Positions 24,876-34,414 of a stretch of DNA of 64,000 nucleotides are shown here, piece by piece. Both the position numbers and the translations under genes were made by a program. Origin of the DNA: Janthinobacterium sp. 344 (lineage in GTDB: Bacteria; Pseudomonadota; Gammaproteobacteria; Burkholderiales; Burkholderiaceae_D); the NCBI RefSeq assembly GCF_900112025.1, contig NZ_FOKL01000015.1, positions 19,094-83,093 of the forward strand. Direction: 5' to 3'. How positions within the stretch are numbered: position 1 is the stretch's first letter; each line of letters starts with the position of its first letter. The notes under the pieces are model-generated. The model was given only the letters and a program-made list of their open reading frames with translations. It was not told the origin of the DNA and ran no database searches.

Positions 24876-25673
24876 ATGGATCACCTTCCCCAAACTTTGC
24901 TGACGGATGTCAGGTCAGCGTGGACCGGCACCCACCGCCCTACGCCCGCTGAAATGCGCGCGTCCCCTTACGATACAAGGTCACCGGCGCAAGCCACTAA
25001 AAAACTGCTGGTGTGCGCCGCGCCGCGCGCATCGAGCAAGCGGCTCGCACGATTGTTGCTCGGTGCAGGCATGGGCGTGCCGCTGGAGTATTTCAATATC
25101 AATAGCATCGAGCCGCTGACGCAGCGCTGGCAGATCAAAAAACAGGATTACCTGCAGAATATCTATGCCAGGCGTTCCGCAAATGGCATATTCGCCGCGA
25201 ATATCCAGTTCCCGCAAATGCAAAAATGGCCCTTTGCACAAGACTTTGCCGCCTTGTTCGAGGGAGCGACGGTCATTCATTTGATCCGCGACAACAAGGT
25301 CGCCCAGGCAGCATCGCTGGCGACTTGCATGCTCACGGGACGCTGGAGTTTCGAAGAGAGCACGGTGACAAAAAATTTCTCGACCTGGCGCCTCAAGTTA
25401 GCGGCGCGCAAGGCAATGCAATTAATTGCAGAGGACGAACAGCTCTGGCAGGGCTGGTTCAGGCAACGGGACATCCAGCCGTTCGTCATCAGTACCGAAC
25501 GTGTCAACCGGGAAGACCTGATGCTGATCAATGAAATCGCCGGCTTCCTTGGTACGGATATCGATGCCGCCAGCGCCCAGCGCATGCTGGGCGTGGATAG
25601 GGGAGCCTATCCGGGCGACCTGGAATTGAAAGCACGCCTGAACGCACTGATCGAAGAATTGTCGCTGCGGTGA
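24876..25673 (+). CDS. Stf0-like sulfotransferase
   Basis: A 265-residue cytoplasmic protein resembling PAPS-dependent sulfotransferases of the Stf0 type, which sulfate carbohydrates such as trehalose. The N-terminal strand-loop-helix LLVCAAPRASSKRLARLLLGAGMG followed by PLEYF corresponds to the 5'-phosphosulfate loop region (usually RSGST-like; here RASSK). HLIRDNKVAQAASLA matches the 3'-phosphate-binding motif of the family. It is the first gene of an accessory cluster and is followed after 63 bases by the pyruvyl transferase-like gene. No strong ribosome binding site precedes ATG 24876; ATG 24954 is an alternative. The changed phosphosulfate loop leaves the exact donor or activity open. 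Confidence 0.75.
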   Translation: MDHLPQTLLTDVRSAWTGTHRPTPAEMRASPYDTRSPAQATKKLLVCAAPRASSKRLARLLLGAGMGVPLEYFNINSIEPLTQRWQIKKQDYLQNIYARRSANGIFAANIQFPQMQKWPFAQDFAALFEGATVIHLIRDNKVAQAASLATCMLTGRWSFEESTVTKNFSTWRLKLAARKAMQLIAEDEQLWQGWFRQRDIQPFVISTERVNREDLMLINEIAGFLGTDIDAASAQRMLGVDRGAYPGDLELKARLNALIEELSLR

Positions 25674-25736
25674 CATGCAACGGCGACCCATTTATCATAT
25701 TTCCATCCAATCTACTGCAACAATACAGGATCCACA

Positions 25737-26783
25737 TTGAATATCTTTATGGTGCGGCCGACCACGCGCAATATCGGCAACGATCTCATTGGCTACGCCA
25801 CGGCGGAATTGTTGTACGAAGTCTTCGGACCATCAACGAACGTCGTCAGCATTCCCGCCTTGAAGGGACCACAGTTTGGCGGTCTGGTGCCGCGCCAGAT
25901 CTATGACATGAACCGCCTCGCCGATGCCGTCATCGTCGGAGGCGGCAATTTGTTCGAGAACGGCCAGCTGTCCTACGATATGCAAGCGGTCAATGCCTTG
26001 CGCCGGCCGATGATGCTGATGGGCCTATCCCATGGCCGCATCACGGGCCGCGACGGGCAGATGGAAGACCGCACCGATGCGCTCAACCCCGCTGCGATAC
26101 GGCACCTGGTCGAACACGCCAAGGTAGCCATGGTGCGCGACACGGGTTCGCAGGAAATCCTCGCCGACCTTGGTGCCAAGGTAACGGTCGGTGGCTGTCC
26201 CACCTTGTACCTGCCGCCAAATGCCGGCGGCGAGGCCGCCAAGGGTGGCGTGATCATTTCCGTTCGCCATCCCATGCGCATGAGCGTTCCTGCCACCTTG
26301 CAGTGGCGTATCGCTGAAGACCTGCGCCGCCTGATAGCGGCCCTGCGCGCCGAATATGCGCAACCGATCTATCTGGCCTGCCACGACTACATCGATCTCG
26401 AATTTGCGGCCGGATTCCCCGACGCGGCTCCCTTGTATTTTGACGAGGTCGGCCGCTACATCGAAGCGTTGCGCACCTGCACGCTGCACGTCAGCTACCG
26501 TCTGCATGGTTTCCTGCCCTGCCTGGCCATGGGCTCGCACAGCATCAATCTGTCGTATGACGAGCGGGGCAGCTCGATGCTCTCCACCATCGGCATGGCA
26601 TCGTGGGATGTTGACCTGCTGCAAAACGGCGACTGCGTCGACGCCATCATGGATCGCGCGCGATCGATCGAGCACTATCGCCGCGCGCGCCAGGACGCCC
26701 TGCCATTGATCCAGGAATTGCGCCAGATCACGGTGCGCGGCCTGCAGGCATTGCGCGCCCTGGCCCAGGAGCAACCAGCATGA
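25737..26783 (+). CDS. Polysaccharide pyruvyl transferase family protein
   Basis: A 348-residue protein of the polysaccharide pyruvyl transferase fold, whose members add ketal-linked pyruvate to glycans or act as related glycan-modifying transferases. Recognisable elements are the N-terminal RPTTRNIGNDLIGYA, the glycine-rich VIVGGGNLFENG, MVRDTGSQEIL, and the C-terminal VSYRLHGFLPCLAMGSHSINLSYD, which matches the conserved R-x-H-G-x4-A block. The start codon is TTG at 25737, with AGGA six bases upstream; an ATG follows at 25749 but without a binding site. The gene overlaps the next by 4 nt (ATGA), so the cluster is translationally coupled. Confidence 0.82.
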   Translation: MNIFMVRPTTRNIGNDLIGYATAELLYEVFGPSTNVVSIPALKGPQFGGLVPRQIYDMNRLADAVIVGGGNLFENGQLSYDMQAVNALRRPMMLMGLSHGRITGRDGQMEDRTDALNPAAIRHLVEHAKVAMVRDTGSQEILADLGAKVTVGGCPTLYLPPNAGGEAAKGGVIISVRHPMRMSVPATLQWRIAEDLRRLIAALRAEYAQPIYLACHDYIDLEFAAGFPDAAPLYFDEVGRYIEALRTCTLHVSYRLHGFLPCLAMGSHSINLSYDERGSSMLSTIGMASWDVDLLQNGDCVDAIMDRARSIEHYRRARQDALPLIQELRQITVRGLQALRALAQEQPA

Positions 26784-28084
26784 CTTCGCTTGCCCCCTCC
26801 GCCGCCTCGCAGGGCGTCTGGCTGAAATACCATGCACGCGATCTCGCCGCGTGGGAAAACATGACCGGGCGCGTGCTTGAAGAGATCATTTCGACGGTCG
26901 GGCAAATGAAAGGGGCTGCGGCTGCCCAATTGCTGCGCGAGCAGGGTATCGAGCGGCTGCATGAGGTCATCGATACCGAGGATGTGACGGCGCTGCGCAA
27001 CCAGGTGCTCGAACAATTGCGCCAGCCCTTGCTGGCCATGGCGGCGGCGGTGGGGCGCCAGATCCTGGGCTGGGATGGCGATTTTTATGTGGATGATTAT
27101 TTGATCCTGCGCATTAACTTCCCTTACGAAGTTGCCCGCAAAACCAATCCGGCGAGTGAAAACCCCGGCATTGGCCGCCTCAGCGCGAACGTCCGCGATC
27201 AGTTTCAGGCCCGCAAGGTCATCGATCCCGTGTATGCCCCGAAAGATTATCACCGCGGCCACCCGCCAGCGGCCTGGGCACATGGTCCGCATATCGACAG
27301 CTGGGCAGGTCATTCCCGCGATGGACGCAATATCTGGTGGGCCATCGGCGACGTGCCGGCCGAAGCGGGCATGGTCCTGTATCCGGAATTGGCCGATGTC
27401 CCGCTGCCCTGCGAACGCCGCACGCTCTACCTGCAAGCGGGCTACCGCCTGCCGGTGCCGACCTACTTGCCACTGCAGGCGGGCGAGATGCTGGTCTTCG
27501 ACCCCGAAGTGCTGCACGGCACGCATCTCAATACGACGGACGCGACGCGCGTGGCCATCTCCATGCGCCTCAATGCTTCCCGGCCCACCTTCGATCCTGC
27601 CTGCTTTTATTCACGCGAATTCTGGCGCCGGGCGGCCGATATCGAGCGGGGACATGACGAAGTCCTGCACCTGCGACGCGAAGACAACTTCGGCGCACCG
27701 GTTACGCCAGCACCCGTGCAAACGCCCCCTGCCGTTCCCGTCATCGCCGGCACCCTGGACCAGGCAGCCGGCCTCATACATGGCCGGCTGCCTGCGACTT
27801 TGCCTGACACAGGGCGCGTCATCGTCGATGCCGCCCCCTATCGCATCATGCTGGTACGAACCGGCGACGGCACCCGCGCCTACGACGCGGCTTGTCCTCA
27901 TTATGGCGTGGATCTGGCCGATGGAGGATGCGACGCGGATAAGGTGTATTGCCCCGCATGTGCGATTGCGTTCGATTTACAAACAGGAAAGTCATCCTGT
28001 CCTTCACTGACGCTGCAATCGTATGACGTCAGGCAAGATGGAACCGGCGTGCACATAGGTGTAGCGCCCGCGGTAGCCACATGA
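26780..28084 (+). CDS. 2-oxoglutarate/Fe(II) dioxygenase-like protein fused to an atypical Rieske-type domain
   Basis: A 434-residue fusion. The first ~320 residues look like a phytanoyl-CoA-type non-heme iron dioxygenase: H171-x-D173 in HGPHIDSW, a distal His in VLHGTHLNTTDATRVAIS (H246 or H249), and the Arg of TRVAIS for the co-substrate. After a proline-rich linker (about 325-345), residues ~350-430 resemble a Rieske [2Fe-2S] domain: C372-P-H374 and, 16 residues later, C391-P-A-C394. The normal second motif is C-x2-H, so one histidine ligand is replaced by Cys, giving a three-Cys/one-His set. It would act in the cytoplasm on a glycan or small molecule; the substrate is unknown. It overlaps both neighbours by 4 nt. 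Confidence 0.72.
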   Translation: MTSLAPSAASQGVWLKYHARDLAAWENMTGRVLEEIISTVGQMKGAAAAQLLREQGIERLHEVIDTEDVTALRNQVLEQLRQPLLAMAAAVGRQILGWDGDFYVDDYLILRINFPYEVARKTNPASENPGIGRLSANVRDQFQARKVIDPVYAPKDYHRGHPPAAWAHGPHIDSWAGHSRDGRNIWWAIGDVPAEAGMVLYPELADVPLPCERRTLYLQAGYRLPVPTYLPLQAGEMLVFDPEVLHGTHLNTTDATRVAISMRLNASRPTFDPACFYSREFWRRAADIERGHDEVLHLRREDNFGAPVTPAPVQTPPAVPVIAGTLDQAAGLIHGRLPATLPDTGRVIVDAAPYRIMLVRTGDGTRAYDAACPHYGVDLADGGCDADKVYCPACAIAFDLQTGKSSCPSLTLQSYDVRQDGTGVHIGVAPAVAT

Positions 28085-29139
28085 CGGCAAGCACGCCAGG
28101 CCTGTCCGCCGGACCGGAAACCGTGACGGCGACGGCGAGTGTCGTTATTTGCACCCGGAACGGCTGGACCAGAGGTTTTCTTGACGAAACCTTAAGATCC
28201 GTATTGATGCAGACCTGGCCTGCCAGCCAGATCTTGCTGGTCGATGATGCCAGCAGCGACGGCACAGCCGCCTATGTCCAGCATGCCTACCCCCAGGTGA
28301 CCGTCCTGCAAAATGCGGGCACCGGGCTGGCCGCGGCCAGGAACACGGGAGTCGCCGCAGCCCGCTTTGCGTGGGTCGCGTTCATCGACGATGACGACGT
28401 CTGGCACCCCGAAAAACTGGCGCAGCAACTGGCACAGGCAAACGCCTGCGCCACGCCTGACGCGGTCATCTGGGCATCGCAGGTAGCCACGCTCAATAGC
28501 CATGGCGGCATGCCCGTACCCCGGGCGACGCCACGACAGTTTGCCACCTGGCCCGCCTGCCTGCTGGGCTCGCCGATTCAGCCATCGAGTGTGCTGCTCA
28601 GTAAAAATCTGCTTTCCCGCATGGGGCCGTTCAACGAGCAGATACCGGAAGGCGCCGCCTACGATTACTGGATACGCTGTCTGAGCAGTGGCATATCCAT
28701 ACGCTACAGCACCAATCCGTTGCTTTATTATCGACAACATCACCCACAAATGACGGCTGCGGTGCGCAAGCTCGAGCATTTCCTGCGTATTGACGCCCTT
28801 GTTGCCCCCCACCTTGCGCGGCTGGCGGCAGCGCAGGCGGACAGAATCCGTTTGGCACGCTGGCTGCACAACCTGCGTTCCCTGATGGCCCATTCCGGCG
28901 TGCGTGCAGCGCTACGCTACTGGAACACCAGCGTGCCGCTTCCGGCCCTGCGCCTGGGCCTGGGCCTGCGGATCATTTTCTATTTTTTGCTCGATACGCT
29001 GGGCTGCAGGTCGCCCCATCGGATACGCCACGTGCTACGCCAAAAAGCCATGCGCATACTCATCGGCGCGGATAGATCCCTCCCGCAGACGCAAGACGAC
29101 ATTTCCAGGCATCGCAGCCAGGGAACGCTGGTGGATTAA
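28081..29139 (+). CDS. Family 2 glycosyltransferase
   Basis: A 352-residue GT-A-fold glycosyltransferase. The family 2 start is present (ASVVICTRNG, LRSVLMQTWPASQILLVDDASSDGT), then NTGVAAARFAWVAFIDDDDVWHPEKL, where the acidic run near residue 102 binds the metal and nucleotide sugar. A later YDYWIRCLSSG supplies the usual catalytic-loop acids. Donor and acceptor cannot be predicted. The start overlaps the upstream stop by 4 nt (ATGA), and the stop overlaps the convergent ABC transporter gene by 4 nt. It is the last plus-strand gene of the accessory cluster. Confidence 0.9.
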   Translation: MTASTPGLSAGPETVTATASVVICTRNGWTRGFLDETLRSVLMQTWPASQILLVDDASSDGTAAYVQHAYPQVTVLQNAGTGLAAARNTGVAAARFAWVAFIDDDDVWHPEKLAQQLAQANACATPDAVIWASQVATLNSHGGMPVPRATPRQFATWPACLLGSPIQPSSVLLSKNLLSRMGPFNEQIPEGAAYDYWIRCLSSGISIRYSTNPLLYYRQHHPQMTAAVRKLEHFLRIDALVAPHLARLAAAQADRIRLARWLHNLRSLMAHSGVRAALRYWNTSVPLPALRLGLGLRIIFYFLLDTLGCRSPHRIRHVLRQKAMRILIGADRSLPQTQDDISRHRSQGTLVD

Positions 29140-30986
29140 GCCAGGAAACCGTTGCAGGCAGGTTGCGGATGGTCACTGGCAGGTGCCGCATCCTGCGGCG
29201 CGCCGTGCTCCACCAAACGCCCCCGCTCGAGCACCAGCACCTGATCGGCATTTCGCACCTTGGCGAGGTCGTGCACAATCATGACGATGGTCATCGTGCC
29301 ACGCAAGTTTTCGATCGCCCGGTAGACTGCACGCGCATTCGCAGGATCCAGTGCACTGGCGGGCTCGTCCAGCACCAGCACGCTGGGCTGGCGTAGCAAG
29401 GCCCGCGCCAGCGCCAGGCGCTGCCGCTCACCGCCCGACAGCTGCCGGCCATGATCACCAATCAGGGCGTCCAGCCCACCCGGGCGACGGGAGACAAAGT
29501 CCAGGGCTTGCGCTTGCTCCAGCGCGGCAAGCAAGGTTGCGTCCGTGACCGACTGCGCCGTCCATGTCAGATTTTCACGAATGGAGGCATTCAAAAAAAA
29601 GGAGTCTTGCGGAACATACGCCACCGAGCGGCGCCATGCGTGCACGGACTCGCCTGTGATCGGGATGCCATCCACCGTCATGCAGCCGCTGTCGGGCTGC
29701 AACAAGCCAAGTATCATATCGGCCAAGGTCGTCTTTCCGGCACCGGACTCGCCCACCAGCGCCACCATGCTGCCCGCCTCGATAACGACATTGATACCGT
29801 CAATGGCGTTCGGAGCAGCCGGACTGTAGCGGTAGGTCACGTCCTGCAATTGCAATTGATGACGCAGCACGATCGCCGCCACGCAATTCGGCTTCGCCTC
29901 CGCATGCAAGGTACATTGCGCCGTCACCGCTTCGATTTCGGCATATGCGGGCAAGCTGTTGGCGATGGTCTGGAGACCATGATACATGTCCCGCAGGATC
30001 GGTACCATGCGCGCAAAGACAAGCGCCAGCAGTATCATTTCCGGGAAAGCAAGCAGGTTGCCGCCTTGCGCCATCATCACCAGCACGCTCACGGCAATTG
30101 CCGCGCTGAGCTGCAACATGGCGCGCACCGTGGCGCCCGCCGTTTTATGTCGCCGCGTGGCCTGGTGCAATCCGGCCGAGCTGACATTGAAGGCATCGAC
30201 GTGCTTGCCTTCGGCGCTCATGCTTTTCACCAGCTTCAAACCATTGACGAAGTCTGCCGTTTCGCGCTGTATGCTGCGCTGATGGCGCTCAAACTGCCGG
30301 CCAGACGCCTGGGCACGCCTGACAAGATTACGGGCAACCAGTGCAAGGATCAAGCCGATTGCCACTGCCGCCACCGTGAGTATCGGCGAAATCATTATCG
30401 CCACGACGACATTCGTCATCAGCAAGATGCCTTGTACCGCCAACTGCAAGCTTTGCACGGCACTCTGCCGCAAGGCTTCGACATCGCGGCAAAGAATGGC
30501 ATGCAGATAGGCATGGGATTGGCTGCCCAGATAGTGCCACGATGCGCCAGCCACGGCCGCCATAGTGCGCTGGCGCAGCGCGGCGACAAAACGCAGTTGT
30601 ACGTCCGCCGCCATGATGTCGCGGCACCATTCAATCAATGAACGACAAGCGATCACCGCCACCATCAATACCAGCAAGGTCGACAATGACAATGGCAGGC
30701 CCAGCATCTGCAAATGTTCACTGAGAAATTTACTGACAGCATCCTGGGGCGAGGTCCGGCTGCTGCCCAGCCGGAGTATAGGCAGCAGCAGCATGAGTCC
30801 CACGCCTTCGGTGGCGCCAGCCAGCAGCAGCAGCCCCATGGTCAAGGCGATGCGTCGTCGGCCTGCCGACTTGACGAGTTGCGCCACGAAATATGCGAAC
30901 TCGCGCCGAAAACCCGATGGGCGAGCGGGCAAGGAGGATGTTTCCAACGTTTCCGTGGACGAGGGATTGGATGGATGGTGGTACAC
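29136..30986 (-). CDS. ABC transporter, fused permease/ATPase (exporter type)
   Basis: A 616-residue half-transporter expected to work as a homodimer in the inner membrane. The N-terminal domain (about 40-340) has six hydrophobic segments; the C-terminal ATPase has Walker A GESGAGKTT near residue 410, signature LSGGERQRLALARALL near 513 and Walker B VLVLDEPAS near 534. Such transporters flip or export lipids, lipid-linked glycans or peptides. There is no N-terminal peptidase domain. The start is GTG at 30986 with AGGAG about 11 bases upstream. It converges on the glycosyltransferase gene and closes the accessory cluster, so export of the cluster's product is a reasonable inference. Confidence 0.9.
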   Translation of the reverse strand: MYHHPSNPSSTETLETSSLPARPSGFRREFAYFVAQLVKSAGRRRIALTMGLLLLAGATEGVGLMLLLPILRLGSSRTSPQDAVSKFLSEHLQMLGLPLSLSTLLVLMVAVIACRSLIEWCRDIMAADVQLRFVAALRQRTMAAVAGASWHYLGSQSHAYLHAILCRDVEALRQSAVQSLQLAVQGILLMTNVVVAIMISPILTVAAVAIGLILALVARNLVRRAQASGRQFERHQRSIQRETADFVNGLKLVKSMSAEGKHVDAFNVSSAGLHQATRRHKTAGATVRAMLQLSAAIAVSVLVMMAQGGNLLAFPEMILLALVFARMVPILRDMYHGLQTIANSLPAYAEIEAVTAQCTLHAEAKPNCVAAIVLRHQLQLQDVTYRYSPAAPNAIDGINVVIEAGSMVALVGESGAGKTTLADMILGLLQPDSGCMTVDGIPITGESVHAWRRSVAYVPQDSFFLNASIRENLTWTAQSVTDATLLAALEQAQALDFVSRRPGGLDALIGDHGRQLSGGERQRLALARALLRQPSVLVLDEPASALDPANARAVYRAIENLRGTMTIVMIVHDLAKVRNADQVLVLERGRLVEHGAPQDAAPASDHPQPACNGFLA

Positions 30987-31531
30987 GGTAAGAAACGCTC
31001 CTGCAATTGGAAATGATATGAATTCGCCCCTTCCCTGCGAACAGGATGAGCCTTATCCCCGTGCCGCCCGGCATCCCGCGATGAGATTTTGATGCGTCGA
31101 AAATAGTAACATGGCTATGGCCTGGGCCAAAACGGTCCCCGCGAAATAGCGCACAGCTTGCGACACGAGGCCCGCTAAGGGAGCACCCGCGCTTTCATGC
31201 CGTGCATGTTGGCGAAGACCATGGCGGCCATCGGCGACGCGCAGGAAAGTGACCAGCGGTATGAGGTGAGCCGCATGCAGGCGCGCTTGCGCGAGCAAAG
31301 ACAGGACATGGCTGCGTTGCCAGGCATGCCGGCAGGCCGCTCCGTCGCCAGGCGCTGTTGTTTGTCGGTCGTCATTCACACCGGACCACTGCCCGTTTTT
31401 GCGACGAAATTTCCCTTCCAAAATGCGCAACGATGTAGCAGAAACCCCTCAAAACCAAATTTCTGCACCATTTTCGTGCAAAATCTGCGATGATAGTTGC
31501 CCAAATAACCGATCACCTCCATGGAATTCTG
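30987..31531. other. 545-base gap between the ABC transporter and gdhA
   Basis: No well-supported gene. A 66-codon minus-strand frame (31175-31375, beginning MTTDKQQRLATERPAG) has GC-rich third positions but no ribosome binding site or recognisable family; a longer overlapping frame (31053-31430) has poorer codon use. The last ~100 bases, upstream of gdhA, are AT-rich and include an inverted repeat TGCAC/GTGCA (31464-31480), a possible regulator site. Confidence 0.5.
31175..31375 (-). CDS. Doubtful small hypothetical protein
   Basis: A 66-residue frame starting MTTDKQQRLATERPAGMPG, with mostly G/C third codon positions as in neighbouring genes. It contains four Cys and a methionine-rich C-terminal half. 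No Shine-Dalgarno sequence, no recognised family and no neighbour on the same strand closer than the ABC gene. It may be chance. Confidence 0.2.
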   Translation of the reverse strand: MTTDKQQRLATERPAGMPGNAAMSCLCSRKRACMRLTSYRWSLSCASPMAAMVFANMHGMKARVLP

Positions 31532-32875
<1,344 letters not shown>

Positions 32876-32886
32876 GCGGCCTAACG

Positions 32887-33004
32887 ACACCTGACAAAAC
32901 CGTAGCGAGCGGAAGAAAGAGGTGGCTGAGAAGCGCAACCGTACTGAAGTACGGTGAGCATCGCAGGCCGCCTATATCGACGCGCAGTAGGTTTGGTCAG
33001 GTGT
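32887..33004. repeat. 118-nt imperfect palindromic intergenic repeat, copy 1
   Basis: Ends ACACCTGACAAAAC and GTTTGGTCAGGTGT are inverted repeats (13 of 14 match). A central hairpin ACCGTACT-GA-AGTACGGT lies at 32938-32955, and the flanks between are also roughly complementary, so the whole element can fold into one long hairpin. It shares most of its sequence with 45076-45195. It fills the gap between convergent genes gdhA and the flavin reductase gene, ending exactly at the latter's stop codon. It resembles ERIC/REP-type elements in form. Confidence 0.85.
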
Positions 33005-33562
33005 TTACAATATCTCAGGCTTCATCAGACTCTTGCGGCTGATGGTGCGGCCCGATACCATGAACTCGCCATTGCCCCGGTAGTGCAGGGTTTCGGGCAG
33101 CTTCGGCGACGTCGCCACGTGGGCTTTCACGCACTCGAAGATGAAGAAGCCGCCCTTCGGGTTGCCCGCCACCTGCGCCAGCTTGCATTCGAAGTTGGCG
33201 TAGCACTCGGCGATCAGCGGCGCGTCCACCTGCTCGGCCGGCTGCGCCGTCAAGCCGAAGGCCGTAAATTTGTCCGTGTCTTCGCCGCTGCAATTGCCGA
33301 TCGCCACCACCTGGTCGACCATGTCGGCCGTGGGCAGGTTGATCACGCATGCCATGCTGCGCTTGATCATTTCATAGCTGTGGTTGGCGTCGGAAATAAA
33401 GCAGCCCAGCAGCGATGGCGACAATTCCATCAGCATGTGCCAGCCCATGGTCATGACGTTGCTCTCGCCCTTCCACGTTGAACTGACCAGCACGACCGGC
33501 CCCGGCTCGAGGAAACGGCGGATGTCGGCGACGGGATAATCTTCTTTGTGGTAATTTTTCAT
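33005..33562 (-). CDS. Flavin reductase-like FMN-binding protein
   Basis: A 185-residue split-barrel flavoprotein of the flavin reductase family. LEPGPVVLVSSTWKGESNVMTMGWHMLM is the typical FMN-binding start, followed by FISDANHSYEMI and CVINLPTADMVDQV, and a KFTAFGLTAQPAEQV block usual in this group. It probably reduces flavins or carries an FMN-dependent reduction; the partner is unknown. AGGAG five bases before ATG 33562 confirms the start. Its stop codon abuts the palindromic repeat. Confidence 0.88.
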   Translation of the reverse strand: MKNYHKEDYPVADIRRFLEPGPVVLVSSTWKGESNVMTMGWHMLMELSPSLLGCFISDANHSYEMIKRSMACVINLPTADMVDQVVAIGNCSGEDTDKFTAFGLTAQPAEQVDAPLIAECYANFECKLAQVAGNPKGGFFIFECVKAHVATSPKLPETLHYRGNGEFMVSGRTISRKSLMKPEIL

Positions 33563-33741
33563 CTGCTCTCCTGGACGCGGTACGCCATAGCATAGCCGAA
33601 CAGCGCCCTCGCGGGCGCGCGGCTCGCCGGCGGCGGCGTATCGCCGTCCATGCCGCGATTTGTGCAGTGCATCGCAACTTTCTCCCTTTTTCGAGAGCTT
33701 CCACCCTAGAATACATGGATCAACTACTCAAGGAAACTGCC

Positions 33742-34371
33742 ATGCGTCCTCTGTTCCTGTTGCCAGCCCTGTCCCTCGCCTGCCTCGCCAGCCTCGCGCA
33801 TGCCGACGAGCAGGCGCGCACCGTCGGCGCCTTCAATGCCATCGATATCCGCGGTCCCATCAGCCTCGAAGTCGAATCGGGCAAGGAACAGAGCGTGCTG
33901 CTGCGCGGCGACCAGAAGTTCCTCGGCAACGTTGTCATGGACGTGGTCGATGGCGAGCTGAAAATCTCGCTGAAGGACAAGAGCGTCAAGAAAACGGACG
34001 GCGATCCGCGCATCATCATCACCATGCCCACCTTGCGCAAGCTGATCGCCGAAGGCGCGGGCGAGAAGATCCTGACCAAGCTCAATGGCCCCAGGGTCGA
34101 CATCAGCTACAAGGGCGCGGGCCGCCTGGCCGCCGACGGCAATGTCGACTGGCTGCGCCTGAAGGCGCAGGGCGTGGGCGACGTCGATACGAAAGCCTTG
34201 TTGGCGAGAAATGTCGACGTCAATTTCGATGGCATCGGCAACGTCAAGGTGTATTCCTCGGGTGAATTGAACGCCGTGGTGCGCGGCATGGGCGAACTGA
34301 CCTATTACGGCAAGCCCAAGCTCGTGCACAAGTCGATCGCCGGCATCGGCAGCGTCAACGCCGCCAAGTAA
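33742..34371 (+). CDS. DUF2807 (GIN-domain) exported protein
   Basis: A 209-residue exported protein with a signal peptide (MRPLFLLPALSLACLASLAHA). The mature part is the DUF2807 'head GIN' domain, an all-beta stack seen in putative auto-transporter adhesins: FNAIDIRGPISLEVESGKEQ, LKISLKDKSV, ISYKGAGRLAADGNVDWLRLKAQGVGDV, with short repeated GxGxx turns. Function unknown; likely periplasmic or surface exposed. AAGGA seven bases before ATG 33742 sets the start. It is 43 bases upstream of the enoyl-CoA hydratase gene, but no functional link is evident. Confidence 0.85.
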   Translation: MRPLFLLPALSLACLASLAHADEQARTVGAFNAIDIRGPISLEVESGKEQSVLLRGDQKFLGNVVMDVVDGELKISLKDKSVKKTDGDPRIIITMPTLRKLIAEGAGEKILTKLNGPRVDISYKGAGRLAADGNVDWLRLKAQGVGDVDTKALLARNVDVNFDGIGNVKVYSSGELNAVVRGMGELTYYGKPKLVHKSIAGIGSVNAAK

Positions 34372-34414
34372 GATTTCCTGAAAAAAACAAGGCCATCAGG
34401 CCACTGGAGACCGC

